Assembly (NCBI RefSeq): GCF_038502225.1
Contig: NC_091325.1
Coordinates: 33,728,401-33,792,400 of the forward strand
Source: Cherax quadricarinatus
Taxonomy: Eukaryota; Arthropoda; Malacostraca; Decapoda; Parastacidae
Reading direction: 5' to 3'
Length of the DNA: 64,000 nucleotides
Below the pieces are notes generated by a model, which ran no database searches, was not told where the DNA came from, and was given only the letters and a program-made list of their open reading frames with translations. Position 1 is the first letter of the stretch; each line of letters begins with the position of its first letter. Made by a program: the position numbers and the translations under genes. This document shows positions 1 through 9,810 of this stretch, one piece after another.

Positions 1-75
<75 letters not shown>

Positions 76-79
76 TAAT
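1..79. repeat. (AT)n microsatellite
   Basis: Nearly pure alternating AT from the window edge, with one TT interruption near position 41. It directly precedes the RTE LINE fragment on the plus strand. The left end is cut by the window. Confidence 0.97.
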
Positions 80-106
80 GTTCAAATATCGTAAACCAAG
101 TGAACC

Positions 107-619
107 GTGGTTGTTTGGCATAGGCTTCATGATGTACATGTTTATAGAAGGGTAACGGATGTATCCGATAATTATCTAGCTGTAGTTACTGTAAGTAAGA
201 GAGAAGTGAAAGTTTATAAACTAAGGGAAGTCAGGGTGAGATATAAGCCACTATTGGTAGAAAGGTGGCTTAGTGCAAATATGGGTAGTTGGGGGGTTGA
301 AGAGGAATGGGATTGTTTTAAAAATGCAGTATTAGAATGTGGGGCGGAAGTTTGTGGCTATAGGAGGGTGGGTGCAGGTGGAAAGAGGAGTGATTGGTGG
401 AATGATGAAGCAAAGGGTGCGATAAAAGAGAAAAAGGTAGCTTATGAGAGGTTTTTCCAAAGCAGAAGTGATATGAGAAAGGCAAAGTGTATGGAAAGCC
501 AAAGAAAGGCGAAGCGAGTGGTGAGAGAGTACAAAAGGAGAGCAAATGATAGAGCGGGAGAGCCACTGTCAAGAAATTTTGCTGAGAATAAAAAAATGGA
601 AGTGAAATATAAAATCTAA
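107..619 (+). pseudogene. RTE polyprotein fragment: end of endonuclease and linker
   Basis: A 170-residue open stretch starting in the last endonuclease motif (SDNYLAVV) and continuing through the basic linker (WWNDEAKGAIKEKK, ESQRKAKRVVREYKRRAND). The same linker occurs in the minus-strand copy at 45279-45854, which supports homology. The first ATG is just the first in-frame Met of a truncated element. The frame closes at TAA near 619, and the RT part resumes in other frames downstream. Confidence 0.75.
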
Positions 620-759
620 GGAATGAATGGATTTATCAGTTAAAACAGAGTAGCTGGAGGTAATGGGTAAGTGGCGGGAATATTTTCAGGAATTTTTATG
701 TCGATGAAGAAAGGTAGACAGTAATTTCATGCACTGGCCAGGGAAGTATAACATCTTTC

Positions 760-1791
760 ATGAGTGAGGAAGAGGAGGATGTGAGTGTGGGGGAGGTGCC
801 TGAAACATTATGTAGAATGAAAGGGGGTAAAGCAGCTGAAACTGATGGGATCATGACAGAAATGTTAAAAGCAGGGGGAGATATAGTGTTGGAGTGGTTG
901 GTATTTTTGTTTAATAAATGTATGAATGAGGGGAAGGTACCTAGGGATTGGCAGAAAGCGTATATAGTTCCTTTGTATAAAGGGAAGGGGGACAAATGAG
1001 ATTATATAAATTATTGAGGAATAAGTTTACTGAGTATGCCAGGTAAAGTGTATAGTAGGGTTATTACTGAAGAATTAGAGATAACACAGAGAGCAGGATT
1101 GCAGATGAGCAAAGAGGCTTTAGAACGGGCTGGGGATGTGTAGATCAGGTGTTTACATTGAAACATTTTATAGATAATGGTAAGGAAATTTTCATTGCGT
1201 TTATGGATTTAAAAAGGCATATGATAGGGTGGATAGGGGAGCAATGTGGGCGATCTTGCAAGTGCATGGAATAGGTTGTAATATACTAAATGCTGTAAAG
1301 CGGTTTTATGAGGATAGAGAGGCTCAGGTTAGGGTGTGTAGAAGAGAGGGAGACTACTTCCTGGTAAAAGTAGGTCTTAGACAGGGATGTGTAATGTCAC
1401 CATGTTTGTTTAACATATTTATAGACAGTGTTGCAAAAGAGAAAATGCTGGGGTGTTGGAGAATCAAATACAAAATGGGAGTTGACATAGTCTTTTTGCT
1501 GATGATACTGTGCTTATGGGAGATTCTAAAGAAAAGTTGCAAAGGTTAGTGGACGAGTTTGGGAGGGTGTGTAAAGGTAGGAAGTTGAAAGTGAACATAG
1601 ATAAGAGTAAGGTGATGAGGGTATCAAAAAATTTAGAGAAAGAAAAATTGTATATCACATTTGAGAGAGGGAGTATGGAAGAAGGGAATGTTGTCAGGTA
1701 TTTGGGAGTTGACTTGTCAGCAGATGCCTCCATGGAGGCAAAGACGGGAATGTACGAGAGTATAATGGTACCAACACTTATATGGGCGTGA
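760..1791 (+). pseudogene. RTE reverse transcriptase, frameshifted
   Basis: The RT domain is spread over at least three frames: 760-999 (fingers, DGIMTEMLK and IVPLYKG), 1229-1549 (thumb-side blocks, GLRQGCVMSPCLFN) and 1510-1791 (FADDTVLMG then NIDKSKVMRVSK and VVRYLGVDLSAD). Between 1000 and 1228 the blocks for NYRGISLLSIPGKVY, RVGRGCVDQVFTLK and FMDLKKAYDRVDRG can be recognised with small indels. The FADD active site survives only in a frame different from the preceding QG block, so the gene is dead. Confidence 0.8.
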
Positions 1792-1996
1792 AGCTTGGGC
1801 TGTAAATGCTGCAGCGAGGAGGCGGCTGGAGGCAGTCGAGATATGTCTAAGGGCAATGTGAGGTGTAAATATTATGCAGAGAGCTCGTAGTGTGGAAATT
1901 AGAAGGAGGAGGTGTGGAGTTACTAAAGTATTAGTCAGAGGGCTGAAGAGGGGCTAAGGTGATTTGGTTATTTAGAGAGACTGGAACAAAGTAGTA

Positions 1997-2460
1997 ATGT
2001 CGGTGGTGTCTACAAGGCCCCATGAACCCTTTGCCCACTCTCACATAGTGGTCAGACAGGTAAACCTTTGGAAACTAGATTATCCAAAAAACCAGTACTC
2101 AATCAGGATAGGCAAGGTGTCGAATGTGATCTTTAACTATGTCAGCTCTTGCAATCACCCACCGGGGTGGGCTGCCGCCCAGATAATTGTACCGAACAGT
2201 TCCATTATGAAAAAAACATAACAGTGTCCTCCCTCTTGAGACATGATAGGAATGCCTTGTATAACTCAAATTATGGGCTGCTCAAACTCGGTTGTTATTT
2301 AGCAGAGCCAATTGTGCACAGCCTTAAACAACAATACAAAAGCACAGGACCGCTCCTTATACCAGAGGTTTTCGTGTTGTTTCGGTTATGTTCGACCAGA
2401 GTCTGCAAACTGAACTTCATGGTACGCCCGTTGCACCCGTCGTGTACGTCATTATAATAT
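1997..2460 (+). pseudogene. Penelope-like element C-terminal GIY-YIG region, fragment
   Basis: In the frame starting near 2002 the translation reads GGVYKAP-stop-TLCPLSHSGQTGKPLETRL. This matches the GIY-YIG pattern of PLEs (G-V-Y-K, Cys pair, GQTG, L-E-x-R). After a frameshift it continues QYSIRIGKVSNVIFNYVSS and WAAAQIIVPNSSIMKK. The latter is homologous to the PLE remnant on the minus strand at 47.7-47.8 kb (WDAAQIIVSNSFVIER). One Cys codon is TGA. PLEs encode an RT plus this GIY-YIG endonuclease; only the nuclease end is present. It is joined directly to the end of the RTE LINE. Homology may extend to about 2700, but I cannot define the end. Confidence 0.7.
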
Positions 2461-2856
2461 ATGACACCTTGTTACGTCGATATTTTAATGTTAGGTCTAC
2501 CGTCAGTATAACTCACTCACCTGCTGCTGTATACAGGTATCGTAATGCTACAGGTGCTCTAGGTAGTGTGCTGCAATACAGGCTGCAACCTGAGCGATAT
2601 AACATCTATAGTAAGAAAGTAGGTATGTGGGTTCATTTAGGTATGTGGGCACATGTGCGATCATCCTGGGACAGCCCAAAAGTGAGTGACCTATTGAGGC
2701 CCTAACTCGTCTAGGTACAGTGGCTGCAACGTGGTGATTGCAACTAGTTTAATGGTTTAATGCAACAGGGTGTTGATAATATAATTATCATAATGATGAT
2801 AATGATATTAGATGGAGATAGTTGATAATAATGATAGGAATGGCATTAAAATTAAC
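2461..2856. other. Unassigned sequence, possible PLE 3' end
   Basis: No recognisable gene. An open frame 2388-2705 (+) has no family resemblance that I can name. It could be the 3' tail of the preceding PLE fragment. An AT-rich stretch with ATAATGATGAT-like repeats lies at 2775-2830. Confidence 0.4.
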
Positions 2857-2869
2857 AACAGCTTAGTTA
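2857..2869. repeat. Target site duplication, left copy
   Basis: AACAGCTTAGTTA, identical to 3765-3777 across the 895-bp insertion. Confidence 0.8.
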
Positions 2870-2990
2870 CACAAATAACCCGCACATAAAAGAGAGAAGC
2901 TTACAACGACGTTTCGGTCCGACTTGGACCACTGACAATGTCACACTAACAGAGGTGCAGCAGGACGGCTATATATAGGCAGAAAGAGGT

Positions 2991-3013
2991 GGTAGTAGTA
3001 GTAGTAGTAGTAA

Positions 3014-3074
<61 letters not shown>
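2991..3074. repeat. (TAG)n trinucleotide microsatellite
   Basis: About 28 near-perfect TAG/GTA units with one TAA interruption, inside the 895-bp insertion. The complementary strand gives a spurious poly-Tyr frame, which is not a gene. Confidence 0.97.
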
Positions 3075-3075
<1 letters not shown>

Positions 3076-3103
3076 CAAGAATTGTATATAATACCGACAG
3101 GAT

Positions 3104-3230
3104 GAAATTAAGACACATGCACAACGTCCGGGCATCCCCACCGTAGACGTTTCGCCATCCAGCCAGCCACTGGATGGCGAAACGTCCACAACAAAGACAA
3201 CCAGACGCCGCACATGCGTCTTAATTTCAA
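3104..3230. repeat. Foldback inverted repeat (hairpin)
   Basis: The inner stem is a perfect 17-bp inverted repeat, GACGTTTCGCCATCCAG at 3146-3162 and its complement at 3170-3186, with a 7-nt loop. An outer imperfect pair (GAAATTAAGACACATGC against GCGTCTTAATTTC) extends the foldback to about 60 bp per arm. Both strands read GCCATCCAG-loop-CTGGATGGC-GAAACGTC, the stem II plus GAAAC layout of a hammerhead ribozyme, but without the CTGATGA core on either side. Confidence 0.85.
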
Positions 3231-3329
3231 CAGTAGTTGTAGTAGAAGAAGAAGAGGTAGTAGTAGTGGTAGCGGAAGAAGTGGGAAATAAGGAAGACGA
3301 GCCAGTCAAATACAAAGGAAGGAGAGCAC

Positions 3330-3515
3330 TGCAAGAGAGCTAGATACCCACAGAGGGAGAGCAAGCGCACAGAGGTGCGTGAAAGGGGAAGTGGTGAAAT
3401 AAAATAAATGAAGAAGGAACAGAAACACGAGACAGGAGAGAGAAAGACAACCCAGAGGAGAAAAAGAGAGAGGAAAGGGGAAGAGGAAGAAGAAAAAGAA
3501 AAAGTGAGGATTCAG
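3330..3515. repeat. Polypurine tract
   Basis: Strongly A/G-biased on the plus strand (GAGAGAAAG and AAGAAGAAAAAG runs), inside the 895-bp insertion. No coding signal. Confidence 0.7.
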
Positions 3516-3764
3516 GTTAAGTCACGGGTGTTCTGAAGTTTGGAGCATTTTACAATGTAGTGGGAGAGGAAGTCATCTACAGAGACGAAGCCAGGGCTAA
3601 GGTTCATACAAGGAAAGTTGTGTATTAGAGAAGATTCAACTAGACGGCGACTGTTCGAGTTGGAAGTAGGGAAGACAGTTTTAGCAGAAGACCAGTCTTC
3701 TCTCTTTTATGTGCGGGTTATTTGTGTATTGTTCCAGTCACGGTATTGTGCCTTTTTGTTATTT

Positions 3765-3777
3765 AACAGCTTAGTTA
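3765..3777. repeat. Target site duplication, right copy
   Basis: AACAGCTTAGTTA, identical to 2857-2869. Confidence 0.8.
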
Positions 3778-3882
3778 TTATAAGAAAGAAAACATGAATA
3801 GGAGAATTCAAACAGGAATATTAACTGTCACTGAGAGTATTGTCCTGAATATTTTCGATGGTTCTGCGACACCGGTTGTTCT
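3778..3882. other. Unassigned spacer
   Basis: About 100 bp between the insertion and the 39-bp array. Nothing recognised. Confidence 0.5.
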
Positions 3883-6800
3883 CTGGTTGTACCCTTGGTA
3901 GCTTGTAAGGCCCACTGTTTAAGTGGTTGATGCCCTTAAGGCTGGTAGGGCCCACTCTTTACCTGGTTGATGTCGTTAAGGCTGGTAGGGCCCACTGTTG
4001 CCTAGTTGTCCCTCTAATGGCTGGTAGTGCCCACTAATGACTGGTTGTACCCCTGGTGGCTGGTAGTGCCCACTATTGACTGGTTGTACCCCTGGTGGCT
4101 GGTAGTGCCCACTATTGCCTAGATGTACCCCTGGTGTCTGGTAGTGCCCACTATTGCCTGGTTGTACCCCTGGTGGCTGGTAGTGCCCACTATTGCATGA
4201 TTGTACCTCTGGTGGCTGGTAGTGCCCATTGTTGCCTGGTTGTACCCCTGGTGGCTGATAGTGCCCACTATTGCATTGTTGTACCCCTGGTGGCTGGTAG
4301 TGCCCATTGTTGCCTGGTTGTACCCCTGGTGGCTGGTAGTGCCCACTATTGCCTGGTTGTACCCCTGGCGGCTGGTAGTGCCCACTATTGCCTGGTTGTA
4401 CCCCTGGTGGCTGGTAGTGCCCATTGTTGCCTGGTTGTACCCCTGGTGGCTGATAGTGCCCACTATTGCCTGGTTGTACCCCTGGTGGCTGGTAGTGCCC
4501 ACTATTGCCTGGTTGTACCCCTGGTGGCTGGTAGTGCCCACTATTGCCCCTGGTGGCTGGTAGTGCCCACTGCCTGGTTGTACCCCTGGTGGCTGGTAGT
4601 GCCCACTATTGCCTGGTTGTACCCCTGGTGGCTGGTAGTGCCCACTATTGCCTGGTTGTACCCCTGGTGGCTGGTAGTACCCACTATTGCCTGGTTGTAC
4701 CCCTGGTGGCTGGTAGTGCCCACTATTGCCTGGTTGTACCCCTGGTGGCTGGTAGTGCCCACTATTGCCTGGTTGTACCCCTGGTGGCTGGTAGTGCCCA
4801 CTATTGCCTGGTTGTACCCCTGGTGGCTGGTAGTGCCCACGATTGCCTGGTTGTACCCCTGGCGGCTGGTAGTGCCCACGATTGCCTGGTTGTACCCCTG
4901 GTGGCTGGTAGTGCCCACTATTGCCTGGTTGTACCCCTGGTGGCTGGTAGTGCCCACTATTGCCTGGTTGTACCCCTGGTGGCTGGTAGTATTGCCTGGG
5001 TGTACCCACTATTGCCTGGTTGTACCCCTGGTGGCTGGTAGTACCCACGATTGCCCACGATTGCCTGGTTGTACCCCTGGTAGGCTGGTAGTGCCCACGA
5101 TTGCCTGGTTGTACCCCTGGTGGCTGGTAGTGTCCTCTATTGCCTGGTTGTACCCCTGTTGTACCCCTGGGGGCTGGTAGTGCCCACGATTGCCTGGTTG
5201 TACCCCTGGTGGCTGGTCGTACCCACGATTGCCTGGTTGTACCCCTGGTGGCTGGTAGTACCCACGATTGCCTGGTTGTACCCCTGGTGGCTGGTAGTAC
5301 CCACGATTGCCTGGTTGTACCCCTGGTGGCTGGTAGTACCCACGATTGCCTGGTTGTACCCCTGGTGGCTGGTAGTGCCTGGTTGTACCGCTGGTGGCTG
5401 GTACCTGGTTGTACCCCTGGTGGCTGATAGTATTATTGACTGATTGCACTCCTGGTGGCTGGTAGTGCCCAATATTGCCTGGTTGTACCCCTGGTGGCTG
5501 GTAGTACCCACTATTGCCTGGTTGTACCCCTGGTGGCTGGTAGTGCCCACTATTGCCTGGTTGTACCCCTGGTGGCTGGTAGTGCCCACGATTGCCTGGT
5601 TGTACCCCTGGTGGCTGGTAGTACCCACGATTGCCTGGTTGTACCCCTGGTGGCTGGTAGTACCCACGATTGCCTGGTTGTACCCCTGGTGGCTGGTAGT
5701 ACCCACGATTGCCTGGTTGTACCCCTGGTGGCTGGTAGTACCCACGATTGCCCACGATTGCCTGGTTGTACCCCTGGTGGCTGGTAGTGCCCACTATTGC
5801 CTGGTTGTACCCCTGGTGGCTGGTAGTACCCACGATTGCCTGGTTTGTACCCCTGGTGGCTGGTAGTACCCACGATTGCCTGGTTGTACCCCTGGTGGCT
5901 GGTAGTACCCACGATTGCCTGGTTGTACCCCTGGTGGCTGGTAGTACCCACGATTGCCTGGTTGTACCCCTGGTGGCTGGTAGTGCCCACTATTGCCTGG
6001 TTGTACCCCTGGTGGCTGGTAGTGCCCACTATTGCCTGGTTGTACCCCTGGTGGCTGGTAGTACCCACGATTGCCTGGTTGTACCCCTGGTGGCTGGTAG
6101 TGCCCACTATTGCCTGGTTGTACCCCTGGTGGCTGGTAGTACCCACGATTGCCTGGTTGTACCCCTGGTGGCTGGTAGTATCCGCGATTGCCTGGTTGTA
6201 CCCCTGGTGGCTGGTAGTACCCACGATTGCCTGGTTGTACCCCTGGTGGCTGGTAGTGCCCACTATTGCCTGGTTGTACCCCTGGTGGCTGGTAGTGCCC
6301 ACTATTGCCTGGTTGTACCCCTGGTGGCTGGTAGTACCCACGATTGCCTGGTTGTACCCCTGGTGGCTGGTAGTACCCACGATTGCCTGGTTGTACCCCT
6401 GGTGGCTGGTAGTACCCACGATTGCCTGGTTGTACCCCTGGTGGCTGGTAGTACCCACGATTGCCTGGTTGTACCCCTGGTGGCTGGTAGTGCCCACTAT
6501 TGCCTGGTTGTACCCCTGGTGGCTGGTAGTACCCACGATTGCCTGGTTGTACCCCTGGTGGCTGGTAGTACCCACGATTGCCTGGTTGTACCCCTGGTGG
6601 CTGGTAGTACCCACGATTGCCTGGTTGTACCCCTGGCAGCTGGTAGTACCCACGATTGCCTGGTTGTACCCCTGGTGGCTGGTAGTGCCCACGATTGCCT
6701 GGTTGTACCCCTGGCAGCTGGTAGTACCCACGATTGCCTGGTTGTACCCCTGGTGGCTGGTAGTGCCCACGATTGCCTGGTTGTACCCCTGGTGGCTGGT

Positions 6801-7397
6801 AGTACCCACGATTGCCTGGTTGTACCCCTGGTGGCTGGTAGTGCCCACGATTGCCTGGTTGTACCCCTGGTGGCTGGTAGTACCCACGATTGCCTGGTTG
6901 TACCCCTGGTGGCTGGTAGTACCCACGATTGCCTGGTTGTACCCCTGGTGGCTGGTAGTACCCACGATTGCCTGGTTGTACCCCTGGTGGCTGGTAGTAC
7001 CCACGATTGCCTGGTTGTACCCCTGGTGGCTGGTAGTACCCACGATTGCCTGGTTGTACCCCTGGCAGCTGGTAGTACCCACGATTGCCTGGTTGTACCC
7101 CTTGTGGCTGGTAGTACCCACGATTGCCTGGTTGTACCCCTGGTGGCTGGTAGTACCCACGATTGCCTGGTTGTACCCTGGTGGTTGGTAGTACCCACGA
7201 TGGGTTGTACCCCTGGTGGCTGGTAGTACCCACGATGGTAGTACCCACGATTGCCTGGTTGTACCCCTGGTGGCTGGTAGTGCCCACTATTGCCTGGTTG
7301 TACCCCTGGTGGCTGGTAGTGCCCACTATTGCCTGGTTGTACCCCTGGTGGCTGGTAGTACCCACGATTGCCTGGTTGTACCCCTGGTGGCTGGTAC
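3883..7397. repeat. 39-bp minisatellite array, about 90 units
   Basis: The unit starts CTGGTTGTACCCCTGGTGGC and ends TGGTAGTGCCCACTATTGC. Units before about 4020 are divergent, then the array is highly homogeneous. Two linked variants dominate: TAGTGCCCACTATT (mostly 4020-5040) and TAGTACCCACGATT (mostly after 5040), with recombinants such as TAGTGCCCACGATT. Since 39 is 13 codons and the unit lacks stops in several frames, long open frames appear on both strands: 492 residues (+) at 5748-7226 and 538 residues (-) at 5794-7410. The antisense frames give 13-residue repeats such as GYYQPPGVQPGNR and GTTSHQGYNQAIV. Several frames are open at once and no splice or promoter signals are evident, so I treat this as satellite, not a gene. 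Confidence 0.97.
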
Positions 7398-7791
7398 TGA
7401 TACCTTTCATTACACATTAGTGAATGACGTTACGTTTTGTTTCTTGACGAGACATTTAATAGCACCAAACATATTTTTATTATATAAATTTCAGACAGGT
7501 CCCGTAACATTATGTTACCTCAACAGGTTGTAATATGAAGTTAATATTTGAAAGAAGCTACAGATGGCAGTCTATGTCTAACTTTAAACTTGCAATATGC
7601 AAAAGTTTCTCTCTGTTTTGACTTTTTGCTTGTATTTTTTTTTGTTTCAGATGACTGATTAAGAATCCATCAATCACTTCACACTGAGAAATATTTAAAG
7701 CTAGTGGAAAACATAGTGGTTGCAACTGTCCTATTTTGAATGCATATATGCTGAGGTGCTATATAGCCTCGTCACAAAAAGAGTAGGACAC
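7398..7791. other. Unassigned spacer
   Basis: AT-rich sequence after the minisatellite with no recognisable gene or repeat. A T-run (ATTTTTTTTTG) lies near 7636. Confidence 0.5.
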
Positions 7792-7990
7792 TACGGTGAC
7801 CCAGAATTCTCTACACACGGGAAATGTTACTACTAGTGCATGGTGCTCATGTTAGTCTTGCCATGAGCGTTCAACTCTGCATCGTTAATATTAGGTGGAC
7901 ATGTTGAGGACATTATTTATTAAAATTACTTTATAATGATTACAAAATATAATTTCGCCTATGTGTCCAGACTTTTGGGTCACCCTGTAT
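7792..7990 (+). mobile_element. Short mariner-like deletion derivative (MITE)
   Basis: The left end TACGGTGACCCAGAATTC and the right end (complement TACAGGGTGACCCAAAAGTC) form an imperfect terminal inverted repeat. Interior codons near 7867-7925 read GGHVEDIIY then stop, resembling the end of mariner-family transposases (GGHVEH-like). The whole element is about 200 bp, so nearly all of the transposase is deleted. The transposase similarity is weak; the TIR pairing is the stronger evidence. Confidence 0.55.
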
Positions 7991-8038
7991 ATAGCAGTCT
8001 AGAACTTCAAAGATTTCTCAAACGCAACGACGAAGGCA

Positions 8039-8530
8039 ACTGGGCGGTAGTGGTGGGACAACTGGGCGGTAGTGTTGGAACAACTGGGCGGTAGTGTTGG
8101 AAAAACTGGGCGGTAGTGCTGGGACAACTGGGCGGTAGTGTTGGAACAACTGGGCGGTAGTGTTGGAACAACTGGGCGGTAGTGCTGGGACAACTGGGCG
8201 GTAGTGCTGGGACAACTGGGCGGTAGTGCTGGGACAACTGAGCGGTAGTGCTGGGACAACTGGGCGGTAGTGCTGGGACAACTGAGTGGTAGCGCTGGGA
8301 CAACTGGGCGGTAGTGTTGGGACAACTGGGAGGTAGTGCTGGGACAACTGGGCGGTAGTGCCGGGACAACTGGGCGGTAGTGCTTGGACAACTGGGCGGT
8401 AGTGCCGGAACAACTGGGGGGCAGTTCTGGGACAACTGACTGGATGGTAGTGTTGGGACAACTGGGTGGTAGTTCTGGGACAACTGGGCGGTAGTGCTGG
8501 GACAACTGGGCGGTAGTGCTGGGACAACTG
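8039..8530. repeat. 22-bp minisatellite, about 22 units
   Basis: The unit is ACTGGGCGGTAGTGCTGGGA plus CA, with changes at a few positions (GTGTTGGAAC, GAGCGG, GGTGGT). Antisense frames are open and give Ser/Pro/Thr/Gln-rich repeats (VVPALPPSCPSTTAQLSQHY-like). Because 22 is not a multiple of three, the reading cycles through all frames every three units (22 residues). No evidence of a gene. Confidence 0.95.
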
Positions 8531-8985
8531 TTCATGGAACTGGTGCTGGTTCAGAAGCTGGTGCTAGTATTGATTTTTTAAACTGTTGTACTGTTATGAA
8601 ACTATTGGTTTTGCTTAAACTGATACCGGTTTTAGTGGCGCAGTTAATGATGATGTTTTCTGTGCGGTAATTGGTTCTAGTGCTCGTTCTGAAACTGGTG
8701 TTTTTGCTGACAGTTACATTGACAATGGGTTTGGCCAAATAACAGGTTAGTTCGTTTGGTTTTGAGAAGGGCGTGTGTGATATGAATCAATAGGCCTGTT
8801 GCAATTTTCCTTCTTAATATATGTTATGTTTTAAGTGCTGGTTTTGAAGTTTGTGCTGGTACTGGTGTTCTTACAGATTCTTATTCTGGTTCGGAAGCTG
8901 GTGCTGGATCTAGTTCTGGTTTTGTTGCTGTTACTTGGGCTGCTCCTGGATCAAGTGCTGGTTCCCAAGCTTTTTTCTTGTGTTG
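8531..8985. repeat. Degenerate CTGGT-rich repeat tail
   Basis: Irregular repeats of GTGCTGGTTC, GAAGCTGGTGCT and TTCTGGTT continue for about 450 bp past the 22-bp array, likely an eroded related array. No gene recognised; weak open frames such as 8532-8738 (-) have no support. Confidence 0.5.
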
Positions 8986-9408
8986 GCTCTTGTACAGATC
9001 GATAAACTACGTCACATGAAAATTCAGTTCCCACAAAGCCCAACCATAAGAAAACTGAAATGTGGAAGTGTTTGGATTCAATGTTGTGGGCAGTTATAAA
9101 TATGACATGTATTGTGGTGTTGTCCAATTATGACATCCCCAGTCATGTATCGCTCTTTCCCCTGCAACCCTTTTCATAGAAATATGTGGTATTCAACGAT
9201 AAATAAACACTAATGCTATAACATGAATTGCCTTGCACACCCTTTGAAGAATTAACAATGTAAGCAATTAACCATGGAAAGTACAACAATTCAGAATCCA
9301 GAGATTTTTCATTCAGTGAAGACAAAAAAATGGCAATAAATGACACCAGATATTATATGTAGTGGAGACAAAAGCCAGTTTCCTTCTCACAAGAACCAAA
9401 GTTATTAA
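8986..9408. other. Unassigned sequence
   Basis: No gene, RNA or repeat recognised. Short open frames on the minus strand (9143-9346, 9313-9534) show no domain. Confidence 0.5.
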
Positions 9409-9810
9409 TATACGGGGAGGCCATAAAAACACTCCCTGATTTCCCAGGCAAGTGGCCTGCGAGGTCAACGGACGTAACTGTTTGTGACTTCTTTCTTTAG
9501 GGGTACGTGAAGAGCACAGTTTACGTACCAACACTACCTGCAGCCCTGAATGAGCTGAAAATTTCAGTCACTGAAGCAGTTCGCATGATAACACCAGATA
9601 TGCTGCAGAGCGTCTGGACCGAACTGGGCTATCACATCGATGTTTGCCGAGCAACAAGAGGAGCGCACATTGAGTGACTTAATGCTACCTTATACTACAT
9701 GAAACTGAATGATATCCTGCATCTGAAGCTACTAACTGTGAAAGATTATTACAATAAAGTTATGTTATACTTGTTTGAAATCAGAATTGTTTTTGTAGCC
9801 ACCCTGTATA
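9409..9810 (+). mobile_element. Mariner-like element, internally deleted, keeping the transposase C-terminus
   Basis: Imperfect terminal inverted repeats pair about 9409-9432 (TATACGGGGAGGCCATAAAA) with 9789-9810 (complement TATACAGGGTGGCTACAAAA), flanked by TA. Only the transposase C-terminus remains between them. The element is about 400 bp, against about 1.3 kb for a full mariner, so it is a non-autonomous deletion product. Confidence 0.75.
9452..9677 (+). pseudogene. Mariner-family transposase, C-terminal fragment
   Basis: The frame reads KWPARSTDVTVCDFFL, then stop, then GYVKSTVYVPTLPAALNEL, ITPDMLQSVW and GAHIE-stop. This corresponds to the mariner block SPDLxPCDFFLWGYxK, which carries the third catalytic acid in the family; the FLWG tryptophan codon has become TAG. 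The first two catalytic aspartates and the DNA-binding domain are absent. The normal stop (TGA) follows GAHIE near 9675. Confidence 0.75.

Larger units (their letters stand above)
101..1996 (+). mobile_element. RTE-type non-LTR retrotransposon, degenerate, 5'-truncated (copy 1)
   Basis: The element starts inside the end of the endonuclease domain (residues like DVHVYRR..SDNYLAV, a mutated SDHY motif). It continues through the endonuclease-RT linker and the RT domain, and ends in the C-terminal region (AMxGVNIMQRARSVEIRRRR). Motifs seen in order: GGKAAETDGIMTEMLKAGG, IVPLYKGKGDK, VGLRQGCVMSPCLFNIFID, and FADDTVLMGDS with the catalytic FADD at 1495-1506. Many frameshifts and stops break the frame, so no functional protein is possible. 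Sequence order and motifs match the RTE clade, whose members carry one AP-endonuclease/RT polyprotein. At about 1996 the LINE switches abruptly to a Penelope-like GIY-YIG segment. The copy at 43797-46463 has the same lesions and the same switch point. Confidence 0.85.
2870..3764. mobile_element. 895-bp non-coding insertion with 13-bp target duplication and inverted repeats
   Basis: The direct repeat AACAGCTTAGTTA occurs perfectly at 2857-2869 and 3765-3777, the signature of a target site duplication. Just inside, 28 bp at 2870-2897 (starting CACAAATAACCCGCACATAA) is perfectly inverted at 3699-3726. The right end has a further 38 bp ending in T-rich sequence (CCTTTTTGTTATT). The interior holds a (TAG)n tract, a foldback hairpin, a polypurine tract and no ORF of note. 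A minus-strand hairpin at 2908-2930 reads GGTCC-AAGTC-GGACC followed by GAAACGTC. The class is unclear; a non-autonomous retroposon related to the GAAACG-hairpin elements at 14.2 and 56.5 kb is my best inference. Confidence 0.75.

Noticed and set aside
107..1791. Functional reverse transcriptase gene
   Set aside because: At least three frameshifts and several stops; only motifs remain.
5748..7410. Long open frames (492 and 538 residues) as a repeat protein gene
   Set aside because: Several frames on both strands are open at once purely because the unit is 39 bp without stops. No initiation context, splice sites or non-repeat domain was seen.
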